A program made the translations under genes and the position numbers. Shown here piece after piece: positions 51,468 to 61,122 of a DNA stretch of 64,000 bases. The stretch is from an uncultured bacterium. GTDB lineage: Bacteria > Armatimonadota > UBA5829. Position 1 is the first letter of the stretch. The number at the start of each line of letters is the position of its first letter. The notes below the pieces were generated by a model, which was given only the letters and a program-made list of their open reading frames with translations, did not search any database and was not told the DNA's origin. The DNA lies in NCBI GenBank assembly GCA_938074205.1, contig CALJES010000002.1, positions 186,001 to 250,000 on the forward strand. The letters run 5' to 3'.

Positions 51468-52286
51468 ATGAAAGCTCATAGCAGAGGCCGCGGCTTTACC
51501 CTTATTGAATTACTAGTGGTCATCGCGATAATAGCCGTGTTGGCGGGAATACTCTTTCCCGTGTTCCTGCGCGCGCGCGAGACAGCCCGCCGCGGACAGT
51601 GTACTTCAAACTTGAAACAGATTGGTTATGCGCTTGCAATGTACCGCGACGACTACGGCCGAATGCCCAGCATATGGCATGCCCAAGGCGGTGCCACACT
51701 TGAGCAAAACAATTTCTTCTTCGTAATCACACGCTATGTCGGCCAGAAAATTGAGCGGGAAAATAACGGAGCAGGGAACGCGTCACGGTATACTGTGTAC
51801 AAGTGTCTGAGCGCTCCGTGGCTCAAGCAAGATGTCACTCCTCGATCCAGCGAGAACAATGGCCGCACAAATGTCGGATTCGCCTACACTATGAACGAAA
51901 CGGGCTGGCGGGTAACAAGCGGCCCGGTCATACCATGGGTCGGATGTGGACTGCGAGACTCGCAGGTTGCTATGCCGCACAAGCTGATCTTCGTAGCAGA
52001 GGGTATGGGTTGGCAGTATTACGGCGTTGCTTACGGGGACGGCAAGATCATCGACAACGAGAATCCGACTGGCAACGATGGTTGGGTCAGTAATAATCCG
52101 CGTGCAGATGAAGACATTCCCCTCTCAGATGGCCAGGTGGGTAGACACGGTGGTTCGCGAAGCAAAGTCTACAACATTCGTGTGAGTCACGGCGGAGGTG
52201 CCATGTGCCTCTTCTACGACGGCCACATTGAATGGAGAAACCGAACCAAGGGCATCAATTGGACAACCAAGCCCTGCTACTACTAG
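51468..52286 (+). CDS. DUF1559-type pseudopilin-like protein
   Basis: A 272-residue protein with a prepilin signal ([28 protein letters not shown]; cut after the second G), the family motif [25 protein letters not shown], and a C-terminal H-x9-DG motif ([13 protein letters not shown]). Such proteins occur in large numbers in Planctomycetes and Armatimonadota and are thought to be surface or secretion pseudopilins. ATG 51468 has GGGAGG upstream (about 10 bases). It is a distant paralogue of the gene at 44092. Confidence 0.88.
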   Translation: MKAHSRGRGFTLIELLVVIAIIAVLAGILFPVFLRARETARRGQCTSNLKQIGYALAMYRDDYGRMPSIWHAQGGATLEQNNFFFVITRYVGQKIERENNGAGNASRYTVYKCLSAPWLKQDVTPRSSENNGRTNVGFAYTMNETGWRVTSGPVIPWVGCGLRDSQVAMPHKLIFVAEGMGWQYYGVAYGDGKIIDNENPTGNDGWVSNNPRADEDIPLSDGQVGRHGGSRSKVYNIRVSHGGGAMCLFYDGHIEWRNRTKGINWTTKPCYY

Positions 52287-52565
52287 TCCTGGACAGTGTG
52301 GTTGCTAGCCGTTTGATTACGGTTCAGTAAGCTCGGGGTTGGACCTGCACCAGAACTGTCACCGTCGGAACAACAGGATCGTGCCGAAATTGACTCACTG
52401 TTCTGAGCAGACCTGCTTCCGCTCCAAATAGGTTCCGCAGTGCTGAGGCACGGGCCGCTTGCTCCCTTCAATTCTGAACAACACTTCCCAGCGTGATTCG
52501 CGTGCGCTGTCTGTTTGAGTCGTTGTATCATAATGCATCATATTCGATCGGGTGGAGTTGGACTA

Positions 52566-55500
52566 ATGATGCATGAAGACACACGGCCGGCTTTATTGTC
52601 TGCCACCGGCACGCTCTTCTTTATCAATAGTTCTGGCGGTCTCCTACAAGGTTACGACCTCGCCATGAGAAACCCGGGTCCTCCTTTCGAAGCTCGTCTC
52701 GCTGTAGAGTGGGGCGGCGGAAAGTTCCATACTCAGCCATTTCTAGTAGATTCCGGAAGTTCAACAGTCCGCGTGTTCATACCCGACATAAGGGAGGCTG
52801 TGGAATTGCGTTTGTCGCTGGTTGGAGGTCAATATCAGCCTCTCATTGTGCAACACAAACCGCGACGCCACTGGACGATACATCTGATTCAGTTTGCGCA
52901 TCATGATTTGGGATACACTGATCTGCCGTCCAACGTTCTTCGGGAGTATTGTGAGTTCTACGATAGAGTGCTCCAATTCTGCAGAGAAACTGATGAATTT
53001 CCGGAGGAAAGCAAGTTTAGGTACACGATAGAACAGGGCTGGTCTCTACTTTATTACTTGGAGCACAGACCTCCAGATGTTTGTTCAGAGATTATTAGTC
53101 GTATCGAAGAGGGTAGAATCGAAGTCAACGCCCTGCTTGGAAATATGATTACCGAACTGCTCGGCCCAGAGCAGATGATCCGTTTGCTGTATCCGATTTT
53201 CGAGCTCAAACGAAGATACGGCATACCTGTTGTGTGTGCGGAGCACAACGACATCCCGGGAATAAGCTGGGGTCTAGCCGCAGCGCTAGCTGCTGCAGGT
53301 ATCAAATGGTTTGCTCCAGCTCTGCCTGACTACTTCCGATGGTGCGATATGAACTTCCACACGTTCTGGGACGAAGACACGATCGCACCCAATGGAATCC
53401 CTCACGCTTTTTATTGGGAGGCGCCCGCAGGGCAAAAAGTGCTGTTCTGGTACGGCAGACAGGGTGCTGGAGGGGATGTCGATGTTAGATTGAGCAAAGT
53501 CTTCCCATACTTGGAAGAGTTGGAGCAGCGCGGTTATCCATACGATGTTCTCAGATATCTAGTCATGGGCGGTTTTCGTGACAATGCCCCTCCTAGACTT
53601 GAATTCGCACTGACGGCTCGCGAATGGAACTCCAAATGGGCCTATCCGAGGTTGGTCCAATCACTTAATGCTCGCTTCTTTCCGGAGCTAGAGCAGCGAC
53701 TTGGTTCACACATCCCTACCTACCGCGGAGAGCTGCCAGGAACCGACTATCCGGTAGGTGCGTGCAGCACGGCGTACGTCTCAAGCCTCAACCGTGCCAC
53801 TCACGATCAGCTATTGATAGCTGAGCGACTTGCTTCTATGGCATCCACCCTTTGTGGATGTGAGTATCCGGGTGAGTCTCTCAAAGAAGCGTATTACTGT
53901 ACTCTGATTGGAGACGAGCACACGTGGGGACTTGCGCATCCTGTTGGTCCGGGACAAGAGGCGTGTGTCGCTCAGCTTAGCGAGTATCCGTACCGAGCAG
54001 CTGCGTTAACCTATGACGTTGTGACAAAAGCAACTAACGCAATAGCAGATTTTGTTGAACGAGATGACGACGGCTTGTATGTTGTCGTGTTCAACCCTGC
54101 CAACTGGCAGAGAACAGACGTTGCGAGAGTTCCTGCCAAACCCATTGAGCCTTGTTCGAGACCTATGTATCCTGTTCGCAATCAGGCAGAGGAAGATGCT
54201 CGATTTGCAGTCTTGGCGAGCTATCCCGTCCGTCAGCGCCATCTGGTCGAAATACCTCATTCGTTGCTCAGATCCGAAATGGAAGTAATCGACGTCTCTA
54301 CAGGCAAGGTCGTGCCACATGAGGTGTATGAAATAAGTAGTTCTTCCACCCCTGTGCCTTATGCGTCTCAACGTTACTCGCTCGGTCAGTTCTGCCCGGA
54401 AGAGCTCCTAGAGCTTCGATTCGTTGCCAGAAACGTTCCGCCCTGTGGATGGAGGATATACAAAATACAACCTGCTGCCGAGCAAACACCACAGGTTGCA
54501 TGTCCGTCTCCAGCTTGCGCAGTACTGGAAAACCGATTCTACCGGGTAGAAGTCGATGAATCGTTGGGAGGTATTAGCAGCATTTACGACAAGGAGCTGG
54601 GGCGTGAACTCGTCGACACTACGAGTGAGCGCCTCTTGAACCAAATTGTAGTTCGTTCTTCGGTCACCGGCCAAGTGACCCTTTCCGCGGGTGCTGTCCT
54701 CGAATGCCATAGGACCAGTCCGGTTTCCGAAAGCCTGGTGATCAAAACTTCTGCTAAGGGGTGTCCGCAGGTTGTCCAGGAAATTGTGCTGTACAACGAT
54801 ATCAAGCGAATAGATATCGCGAATAGGCTCCTGAAAGATTCCACACCCTTGCTGGAGACATATTTTGCGTTTCCTTTTGCGCTGGAGAGTCCGCGGTTCA
54901 GATACGAGGGTTCGCTGTGCCAAGTCGAACCGTTCAAAGATCAGTTTCCCGGTTCCAATACTGATTATTATGCAGTGCAGCATTGGGTTGAGATTTCGGA
55001 TGGGAAATCGAGCGTAGTTTTGACAAGCCTGGATGCACCGGTGATGCAGTTCGGCGGCCACTGGCCCCTTTACGTTTCCCAAGCTCATCACGGGGTCATG
55101 CCGCTCGGCTTTGATCACCCATTTCACAAACCGGAAGATGTGACCAAGGGTCATGTTTATTCCCTAGTATTGCTAAACAACTTCCGAACGAATTTTTCCC
55201 CTGCGCAATGCGGAGACTTGCTCTTTCGATACTCGCTGACGTCGGGTAGCGATGTTAGAGCTTCGGAGTTTGGATATTCCGGTTCCCTTCCTTTGACTTG
55301 TGCCACCGTGCAGGGAGAAACTGGGGGTCATCTGCCACAGTCCGCAAGCTTTTGCTATGTCGAGCCTGTCGACGTGCTTCTACTCACCGTTAAACAAGCG
55401 GAAGACGGCAATGGGCTGATCGTGCGTGTGCTGGAAACCGGAGGTAGACGCACAGCGTTCGCGCTTACGTTGCCATTACTCAAGCCTAGGGCTGCATATA

Positions 55501-55607
55501 TTACCAATGCCGTAGAGGAGACGCGTGGTCCAGCCGAAGTTGTCGGTAATGCAGTATGTGGTGAAATTGGAGCCTATGAGGTCATCACCCTTCGGGTCTT
55601 AATCTGA
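52566..55607 (+). CDS. Glycoside hydrolase family 38-type alpha-mannosidase
   Basis: A 1013-residue protein without a signal peptide. It fits the GH38 layout: a catalytic barrel (about 100-400) with metal-binding FAHHDLGYTDL, a likely nucleophile in HNDIPGISWG, and HTFWDED; a helical middle domain; and large C-terminal beta-sandwich domains (about 640-1010, with VEVDESLGGISSIYDKELGREL). It probably cuts alpha-mannose or related sugars in the cytoplasm. GGTGGAG lies 8 bases before the ATG at 52566; an earlier in-frame start adds 17 residues without an SD. Confidence 0.82.
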   Translation: MMHEDTRPALLSATGTLFFINSSGGLLQGYDLAMRNPGPPFEARLAVEWGGGKFHTQPFLVDSGSSTVRVFIPDIREAVELRLSLVGGQYQPLIVQHKPRRHWTIHLIQFAHHDLGYTDLPSNVLREYCEFYDRVLQFCRETDEFPEESKFRYTIEQGWSLLYYLEHRPPDVCSEIISRIEEGRIEVNALLGNMITELLGPEQMIRLLYPIFELKRRYGIPVVCAEHNDIPGISWGLAAALAAAGIKWFAPALPDYFRWCDMNFHTFWDEDTIAPNGIPHAFYWEAPAGQKVLFWYGRQGAGGDVDVRLSKVFPYLEELEQRGYPYDVLRYLVMGGFRDNAPPRLEFALTAREWNSKWAYPRLVQSLNARFFPELEQRLGSHIPTYRGELPGTDYPVGACSTAYVSSLNRATHDQLLIAERLASMASTLCGCEYPGESLKEAYYCTLIGDEHTWGLAHPVGPGQEACVAQLSEYPYRAAALTYDVVTKATNAIADFVERDDDGLYVVVFNPANWQRTDVARVPAKPIEPCSRPMYPVRNQAEEDARFAVLASYPVRQRHLVEIPHSLLRSEMEVIDVSTGKVVPHEVYEISSSSTPVPYASQRYSLGQFCPEELLELRFVARNVPPCGWRIYKIQPAAEQTPQVACPSPACAVLENRFYRVEVDESLGGISSIYDKELGRELVDTTSERLLNQIVVRSSVTGQVTLSAGAVLECHRTSPVSESLVIKTSAKGCPQVVQEIVLYNDIKRIDIANRLLKDSTPLLETYFAFPFALESPRFRYEGSLCQVEPFKDQFPGSNTDYYAVQHWVEISDGKSSVVLTSLDAPVMQFGGHWPLYVSQAHHGVMPLGFDHPFHKPEDVTKGHVYSLVLLNNFRTNFSPAQCGDLLFRYSLTSGSDVRASEFGYSGSLPLTCATVQGETGGHLPQSASFCYVEPVDVLLLTVKQAEDGNGLIVRVLETGGRRTAFALTLPLLKPRAAYITNAVEETRGPAEVVGNAVCGEIGAYEVITLRVLI

Positions 55608-55666
55608 ACAACTAACCCTGCCAGCGCCCAATTTTTATGATTTAAGTAATTTATTGAAAACAACCC

Positions 55667-55695
55667 TTGACAAACCCGCAATTAGCGGGTACTGT
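55667..55695 (+). promoter_or_regulatory. Promoter of the 1295-residue surface protein, with operator-like repeat
   Basis: TTGACA (55667-55672), a 17-base spacer and TACTGT (55690-55695). The spacer holds CCCGC-AATTA-GCGGG (55675-55689), an inverted repeat between -35 and -10 that could bind a regulator. Confidence 0.7.
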
Positions 55696-55814
55696 GCGTG
55701 CATATCGAACTAGTACGTGAACGAGCTGTCCAGTTTGTATAGTTTACACAAACCCGTCGTCAACATTGAGCTGGTTTGTTGGCAGGACAATAAAGAAAGG
55801 AGGAGGATAACTGC

Positions 55815-55853
55815 GTGTGTCCTGTCGAGAGGATGGTGAGTCTTTCTGAGTGA
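55815..55853 (+). CDS. Possible 12-residue leader peptide
   Basis: A GTG 8 bases after an exceptionally strong SD (AAAGGAGGAGG, 55796-55806) opens a frame of 12 codons (MCPVERMVSLSE). Its stop overlaps an in-frame GTG (55850) of the large surface-protein frame (GTGA). It may be a leader peptide controlling the gene below, or the overlap may mark an alternative start that adds 28 residues to that protein. Confidence 0.4.
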   Translation: MCPVERMVSLSE

Positions 55854-55933
55854 CGGCCATGCAAGATATTTGGACGCGCGAAAGACCTGTGAGCCTGGTA
55901 GTGCGGATTAGGAAAAAGAGAGGAGACAAGGCG

Positions 55934-58900
55934 ATGTTGCCGTGGAGAGTTACGCAGCTTCATGTAGTAATTGCAGTGTTCTTTTTGTTGCTGGCTGCTC
56001 CTTTGTGTGCGACCCCGTACTTTCTCGTTGACTCCCAAGTCGAATGGCTAGAAGCGTTTAGCACAGGCCACGTCCAACCTATGGATCAGTTTGAGTGGTC
56101 TGACTACATGTTGACTTGGAGTCTGCACTTAGTCGAGGGAGAGCCATATCCGCCAACCCAATTTGTTGATCCGATTCTTTACGTTTGGCCTGGGGGTGGT
56201 GGTGGAGGTTTAGAGCCGGAGGACGCAGGCCTAGTTATGGTCTGGCACCCTCCGATGATACCACAAATCGAGCACAACTTCGCTAGCGCTTGGAAATACG
56301 AATACTTGATAGATCCGGATCTTACTGGATCAACTATTACTGTTACTGTGACACCTCCGCAGTTCAGTCCGGTTAACGGTAATCAAATCACCAATGTGTC
56401 GGTCGGCATTCAGGATATAAACGGGTTTCAAAGGTCGTGGCATTGGAATGTTGGACCTTTTGGTCCTCTTCCGTGGAACGTGCCTACAACGATTACGATT
56501 AACCCTATGATCTTGGGCGTTAACGCAACTAATCCGCCGGCTACAGGGTTTGCCAATCACCCAGGATTCAACCTTGCCACATCGACGCTTTTGATATTCG
56601 ACGAAAACGCCAGGTGGGTCGCCAATGTAGGAGTTCCGCCTCCGGGGCAACAGCTGCCGGGAGCGTGGAACTATTGGCACAACCTAATCATAACGCCTCC
56701 TATCCCCGGCAAGCCGCCTGATCCGGTCAAATGGAGCCAGCCGCCTGTCCCGGCGGACGTTCCTGGTCCCACTCAGCCCCCTAAGTTCTTTGGATGGGAC
56801 GAAAGATCACTTTACCTTCTGCCGCCGATTTGTGCCGACGACTGGAAATGCACAGATGAGCGGCCGATCACGGACATCCATTGGTGGGGCTCCTTTATCA
56901 ACTGGACGCAGCCATATCCGCCGCCTCAAATGCCCAAGGTATTTCATATAGGCATCTGGACAGATGTGCCGGCGGCTCCCCCGCAGGAGCCGTTTAGCCA
57001 TCCCGGAGTGCTTGTCTGGGAGCACTTCTGCGATAATTATACCGTAAACTTCGCAGGTTACGACGTAGATCCCAGGAACCAAACAGAAAACGAGGCATGC
57101 TTCCAGTTTCATCAATATTTGCCTCCTGGGCATTGGTTCTATCAGGAGCCTGGTCCCAGTGGACGCAATGTGTACTGGTTGTCAATCGCGGCGATATATG
57201 ACTCGACGGAAGTTCCGTTCCCTTGGGGTTGGAAGACAAGACCGCACTTCTGGAACGACGATGCTGTTCGGATTTGGCAGGTGGCGGATACGTCAGGTAT
57301 TGGTGACTGGCCGCCCAAGGTCGGGTCTTCTTGGCTCCAAGGCCAAGAGATCCAGTATCCGAGCGATGTTAGTTGGGACCTGGCATTCGAATTAACCACG
57401 ACTGAAGTGGTCGAGGAATGGGATTGGGGAGACGCACCGGATGGAGCAACAGCCCCCATATATCCTACGCTCGCAATTAACAACGGTGCCGCCCACAAGA
57501 TTATTCCCGGACTGTGCTTGGGACAATTGGTAGATGCCGAAGGCGACGGTCAGCCGACGGCCGGCGCGGACGGGGACGATAACAACCCACCCGCTGGACC
57601 AGACGATGAGGATGGCGTGGTCTTCAATTCGCCGCTGATTCCCGGCCAGATGGCGACTTGCATGGTTACCGTCACAGCGATGCCAGGCGTGAACCCAGTG
57701 CTGAACGCTTGGATCGACTTCGACAACAACGGCAAGTGGAGCGACCCAGGTGAACAGATTGCCGTGGACGTGCCTATGGCAAATGGACCCAACGCGCTTG
57801 CTTTCCAAGTTCCCGCTGCAGCAGTCTCAGGCGTCGACACCTTTGCCAGGTTTAGGCTCAGCACTGTCCAGGGATTGTCGTTTACTGGGCAGGCGCCGGA
57901 CGGCGAAGTCGAAGACTACAAGGTAAGCATTGGCTACAAATGGGTGCAGGAGCCAGATCTGAGCCCGCTTGGCATCGATGTGAACTGCACGCTTCCATTC
58001 ATACTGGCTGATGACTTCAGATGTGAGGTTACTGGTCCTATCACCGATATCCATATTTGGTGTTCGTGGTATCACGATCTGTTTTTGCCTGATCCTGGTG
58101 CTGTAAAGTTTCGACTGTCCATCCATAAGGATATACCTGCTGGTCCTCAGAACTACAGCATGCCCGGTGAGGTTCTGTGGTGGCGAGAGTTTGGTCCTAA
58201 AGAGTTCACATGGCAGTGGGCCGGAGTGGATATGATAGAGGGTTGGATGAATCCTCCTCAGGGATATGAGTTCCCGGGCGACCACAACTGCGTCCGCTAC
58301 GATTTCCAGATTAACGAAAAGCCATTCATACAAAGAGGTACTCCCGATCAGCCTGTGGTCTACTGGTTCAACGTGCAAGCTGAACCGCTCAACGCAGATG
58401 CAAAAATAGGTTGGAAGACCTCTATGCGGCACTGGAACGATGACGCCGTGTGGGGCCAGGGAACCGAGCCATATCCTGGTCCGTGGCAGGAGCTCAGGTA
58501 TCCTCCTAGACACGAGCTGCAGGGTCAGTCAATCGATTTAGCCTTCGCCATAACAGGCAAAGCACAGCAGCAAGTAGGCACGCTTACTGTCAAGTATAAC
58601 CACAGTTTATACGACCACTTCTGGTGGCGAGGTCACCCCGATCCTGATAACGAGATGATAAGCGTCCTGGGTGCTGCGGACGCTGTTGAAAATATTCTGT
58701 GGACTGATGTCACCCTCCAGGCGTATGGTACCGGCAATGACGCAACCGATATTGCAGCAGTAAAAGTCTGGGCTGACAACGATAACAACGGCGCCGTTTC
58801 TCCGGGAGACATCCTGTTGGGCAGCGGAACCTATCCCGTCGACAATGGGACAGTCACAATTGCATTTGCTCCGGCACCAGTCGTTCCAGCAAACGGAGTA

Positions 58901-59821
58901 CTGCCGATTGTGATTTCCTACTCAATGGCTGGTGGTTCTGTCGGCAGCACGTACTGGTTCGATTTGATAGGGGCCAGCGGGGTAGGGCAATCGAGTGGTA
59001 CGCCGGTGAACGTAGTGATCAGTCCGAGTCCTCTAACCAGTGCCAAGAAAATTATCGGATCAAAACCCATTACTATTGGCCAGGCCAAGCTGTTGCCTAT
59101 TGGGACCCAGTTTTTGTTGGAAGGTAAGATATGTACCGCCAACTTCCAGACGAATATGAGCCTTATCTACATTGAGGAGCCGGATCGAACAGCTGGAATA
59201 GGCATCTTGACCAATGTGATCCCAGTTCCTTTCGCATCGGTCTGGGATCGCGTGTCGGTTCTCGGTATGTGCCAGCTCATCAATCGATCCGAGCTTGTAG
59301 TGGTTCCTCATGAGATCGTGGTGACGCCTGGTGTGGCGCCGCCCCCTGGCTCGGCTAGGTTTGCTGTGGGTATGAACAACAAGTATACAGGCGGCGGTGA
59401 CTTCGGCAGTCAACCTGCCGTTTTCGATATTGCTGGTCCGCTCTTTACCAAGAAATCGGTAGGTCTGAACAACGTGGGAATGCTCATAACCACGTGGGGA
59501 AAGGTTACTTATCACGAGGGGTTATTCCCATGGCGCCCGTTCCCTCTGCCGCCGTTCGTGCCGCCTATACCAGCCGGGAATATGTTCTGGATAGACGACG
59601 GCTCGAACTTGATAGAAGGGTTCCTCAAAGCTGATGGCTCCCTCAACACCGGGATTGCATGCTGGGTTGGAGCAGGAAGATTGCCGAATGTAGGAGATTA
59701 CTTGTCGGTCACAGGTATTCTGCGGGCTATACCCAGTCCCTTTGGTTGGCCCACGTATCCAGAACCGGTTCGGCTGTTGGTTCCGAGGACTTGGGCAGAC
59801 TTGGTAACGTATAGGCCGTGA
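55934..59821 (+). CDS. Large secreted multi-domain surface protein (GEVED domain)
   Basis: A 1295-residue exported protein. Signal peptide (LHVVIAVFFLLLAAPLCAT); two similar repeats of about 200 residues (near 240-450 and 640-860, sharing ADDW/FxC...GPITDIHxW and WKTxxxxWNDDAVW); between them a GEVED-type domain (DWGDAPDG...GADGDDNNPPAGPDDEDGV...GEVEDYKVSI, about 495-630); a calcium-loop-like ADNDNNGAVSPGD near 950; and a C-terminal OB-like module (about 1045-1295) shared with the broken gene at 20.8-23.5 kb. ATG 55934 has AGAGGAG 8 bases upstream. Likely cell-surface or matrix protein; ligand unknown. Confidence 0.85.
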   Translation: MLPWRVTQLHVVIAVFFLLLAAPLCATPYFLVDSQVEWLEAFSTGHVQPMDQFEWSDYMLTWSLHLVEGEPYPPTQFVDPILYVWPGGGGGGLEPEDAGLVMVWHPPMIPQIEHNFASAWKYEYLIDPDLTGSTITVTVTPPQFSPVNGNQITNVSVGIQDINGFQRSWHWNVGPFGPLPWNVPTTITINPMILGVNATNPPATGFANHPGFNLATSTLLIFDENARWVANVGVPPPGQQLPGAWNYWHNLIITPPIPGKPPDPVKWSQPPVPADVPGPTQPPKFFGWDERSLYLLPPICADDWKCTDERPITDIHWWGSFINWTQPYPPPQMPKVFHIGIWTDVPAAPPQEPFSHPGVLVWEHFCDNYTVNFAGYDVDPRNQTENEACFQFHQYLPPGHWFYQEPGPSGRNVYWLSIAAIYDSTEVPFPWGWKTRPHFWNDDAVRIWQVADTSGIGDWPPKVGSSWLQGQEIQYPSDVSWDLAFELTTTEVVEEWDWGDAPDGATAPIYPTLAINNGAAHKIIPGLCLGQLVDAEGDGQPTAGADGDDNNPPAGPDDEDGVVFNSPLIPGQMATCMVTVTAMPGVNPVLNAWIDFDNNGKWSDPGEQIAVDVPMANGPNALAFQVPAAAVSGVDTFARFRLSTVQGLSFTGQAPDGEVEDYKVSIGYKWVQEPDLSPLGIDVNCTLPFILADDFRCEVTGPITDIHIWCSWYHDLFLPDPGAVKFRLSIHKDIPAGPQNYSMPGEVLWWREFGPKEFTWQWAGVDMIEGWMNPPQGYEFPGDHNCVRYDFQINEKPFIQRGTPDQPVVYWFNVQAEPLNADAKIGWKTSMRHWNDDAVWGQGTEPYPGPWQELRYPPRHELQGQSIDLAFAITGKAQQQVGTLTVKYNHSLYDHFWWRGHPDPDNEMISVLGAADAVENILWTDVTLQAYGTGNDATDIAAVKVWADNDNNGAVSPGDILLGSGTYPVDNGTVTIAFAPAPVVPANGVLPIVISYSMAGGSVGSTYWFDLIGASGVGQSSGTPVNVVISPSPLTSAKKIIGSKPITIGQAKLLPIGTQFLLEGKICTANFQTNMSLIYIEEPDRTAGIGILTNVIPVPFASVWDRVSVLGMCQLINRSELVVVPHEIVVTPGVAPPPGSARFAVGMNNKYTGGGDFGSQPAVFDIAGPLFTKKSVGLNNVGMLITTWGKVTYHEGLFPWRPFPLPPFVPPIPAGNMFWIDDGSNLIEGFLKADGSLNTGIACWVGAGRLPNVGDYLSVTGILRAIPSPFGWPTYPEPVRLLVPRTWADLVTYRP

Positions 59822-59833
59822 TGCAGCACTGAT

Positions 59834-59889
59834 CCGGTACGCTCTAAGCGTGCCGGTTGGGGCGGGGCAACTTATCCAGCTCCGCCCCA
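59834..59889 (+). terminator. Tandem hairpins after the surface-protein gene
   Basis: The first stem is CCGGTACGC (59834-59842) with GCGTGCCGG (59848-59856); the second is TGGGGCGG (59858-59865) with CCGCCCCA (59882-59889), followed by TTTCG. Together they probably end transcription. Confidence 0.6.
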
Positions 59890-60026
59890 TTTCGTATCTA
59901 GATTGCGCGCGGGTGGTGACGCGGATGTCTAAATTTGCAGAGCACGGCACTCAAGCACCAATACGAAAGACTCGAGAAATCAATATGGGCCGATTACAAC
60001 CGACCGGGGTCGCGGCAGCGGTTTGC

Positions 60027-61106
60027 TCAGTGCTGTGCCAAGACCTGAATTGCGCTCTTGCTGATAACTGCCGCTTCTATCGTACGCCTTTCTCGGCAGT
60101 AGTAAACACAGAAGATACTTCCGTCCAACAGCTCAACTGAGCTAGGATAGCCTACATCGCCTCTGACCACAGTTATGTCAAACTCGCGAGTGGGGTCCCA
60201 GGGTTTGTCGGGATGAGCGAAAATCCCCGCTACTCCTCTGACCTTCCACTTTTCCGACCAGCTCCTATACGCTTGGAATACCAGCCCACTTGAGTGGTAA
60301 AGAAGGCCAGCAGCGTGGCCGTGTAAGAAGGTATCTCGAGGATCAGACCAGGTTATTCCTCCGTCGGTGGACTCGCATTGGTATGCGTGAAAGCCGGCGT
60401 TTGTCGTCCGCAGGCTACATATGATCTTTCCACTCGGCAATCTAACCAGTGCCGGCTCCTGAAAATCGACCCTGCCCGACGAGTCATAAGCTATCGTTGC
60501 TTCGTTCCCCCAAGTCTGCCCGTTGTCTTTGCTGAAGACGACCGCAGCTCGGTCCCCGATGTCTCCTCGTTTTCTTCCGTAAATGGGCATTACGAGTGTT
60601 CCATCAGGCAGCTCCAAAACTTCATCCGATGTTGCGGTCCACAGCCAATCTATCTCGAGTGGTAAAGGCTTGCAGAATGTTCTTGCGTTGTCGTCGGAAT
60701 ATGCCCAGTGAACGCGGGGAGATGTTCGCGCTTCGCGGGAATCTTTGTTGCCATCATAAACGAAGAACGTGACTATGACACGGCCCGTCTTTGTTTGCAT
60801 AATGGAAGGATCGCGGTCGTCGAGCGGGGTATCGATAATGATCTCCGGCAGGCTCCAACTCCGACCTTCATCGGAAGACCGGACTGCCGCGATATGGCCG
60901 TCCGGAGACACATTCCCCGTGCCCAGGTAAAAAACACAAACCAGCTCGCCGCTGTAGAGCTTACAAACAGATGGAAACACGAAGTATTCCTTGTCGCTGC
61001 TCTTAGCTACAATGCGGGTTTCGATCAAGTCGGGGTACTCGCCTGCCAAGATTTGCGTTGCACATACCAAGACTATACACAGTGCACCCATACCCAATCT
61101 GTTCAC
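60027..61106 (-). CDS. Exported sialidase-like (BNR/Asp-box) protein
   Basis: A six-bladed-propeller protein of about 359 residues with three Asp boxes (SSDEGRSW, SKDNGQTW, STDGGITW) and a sialidase-family RDPSIM and FQEPALVRLPSGKI pattern. An N-terminal hydrophobic signal (GALCIVLVCATQILAG) implies export. It may be a glycosidase or a carbohydrate-binding propeller; full sialidase catalytic residues could not be confirmed. The start is uncertain: GTG 61106 gives a normal signal peptide, while a TTG at 61148 would overlap glmM. It lies 16 bases after glmM. Confidence 0.75.
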   Translation of the reverse strand: MNRLGMGALCIVLVCATQILAGEYPDLIETRIVAKSSDKEYFVFPSVCKLYSGELVCVFYLGTGNVSPDGHIAAVRSSDEGRSWSLPEIIIDTPLDDRDPSIMQTKTGRVIVTFFVYDGNKDSREARTSPRVHWAYSDDNARTFCKPLPLEIDWLWTATSDEVLELPDGTLVMPIYGRKRGDIGDRAAVVFSKDNGQTWGNEATIAYDSSGRVDFQEPALVRLPSGKIICSLRTTNAGFHAYQCESTDGGITWSDPRDTFLHGHAAGLLYHSSGLVFQAYRSWSEKWKVRGVAGIFAHPDKPWDPTREFDITVVRGDVGYPSSVELLDGSIFCVYYCRERRTIEAAVISKSAIQVLAQH

Positions 61107-61122
61107 ATCGGGGGGCTTGTGA

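Noticed and set aside
52283-52531. An 82-codon minus-strand frame, Ser/Cys-rich, between the second pseudopilin and the GH38 gene
   Set aside because: No SD, no -35, composition unlike its neighbours, and it begins within the upstream region of a well-supported plus-strand gene. Probably chance, though not excluded.
55700-55933. A cyclic-di-GMP riboswitch (GEMM type) in the surface-protein leader
   Set aside because: The conserved GEMM core sequences are absent; only generic inverted repeats are present.
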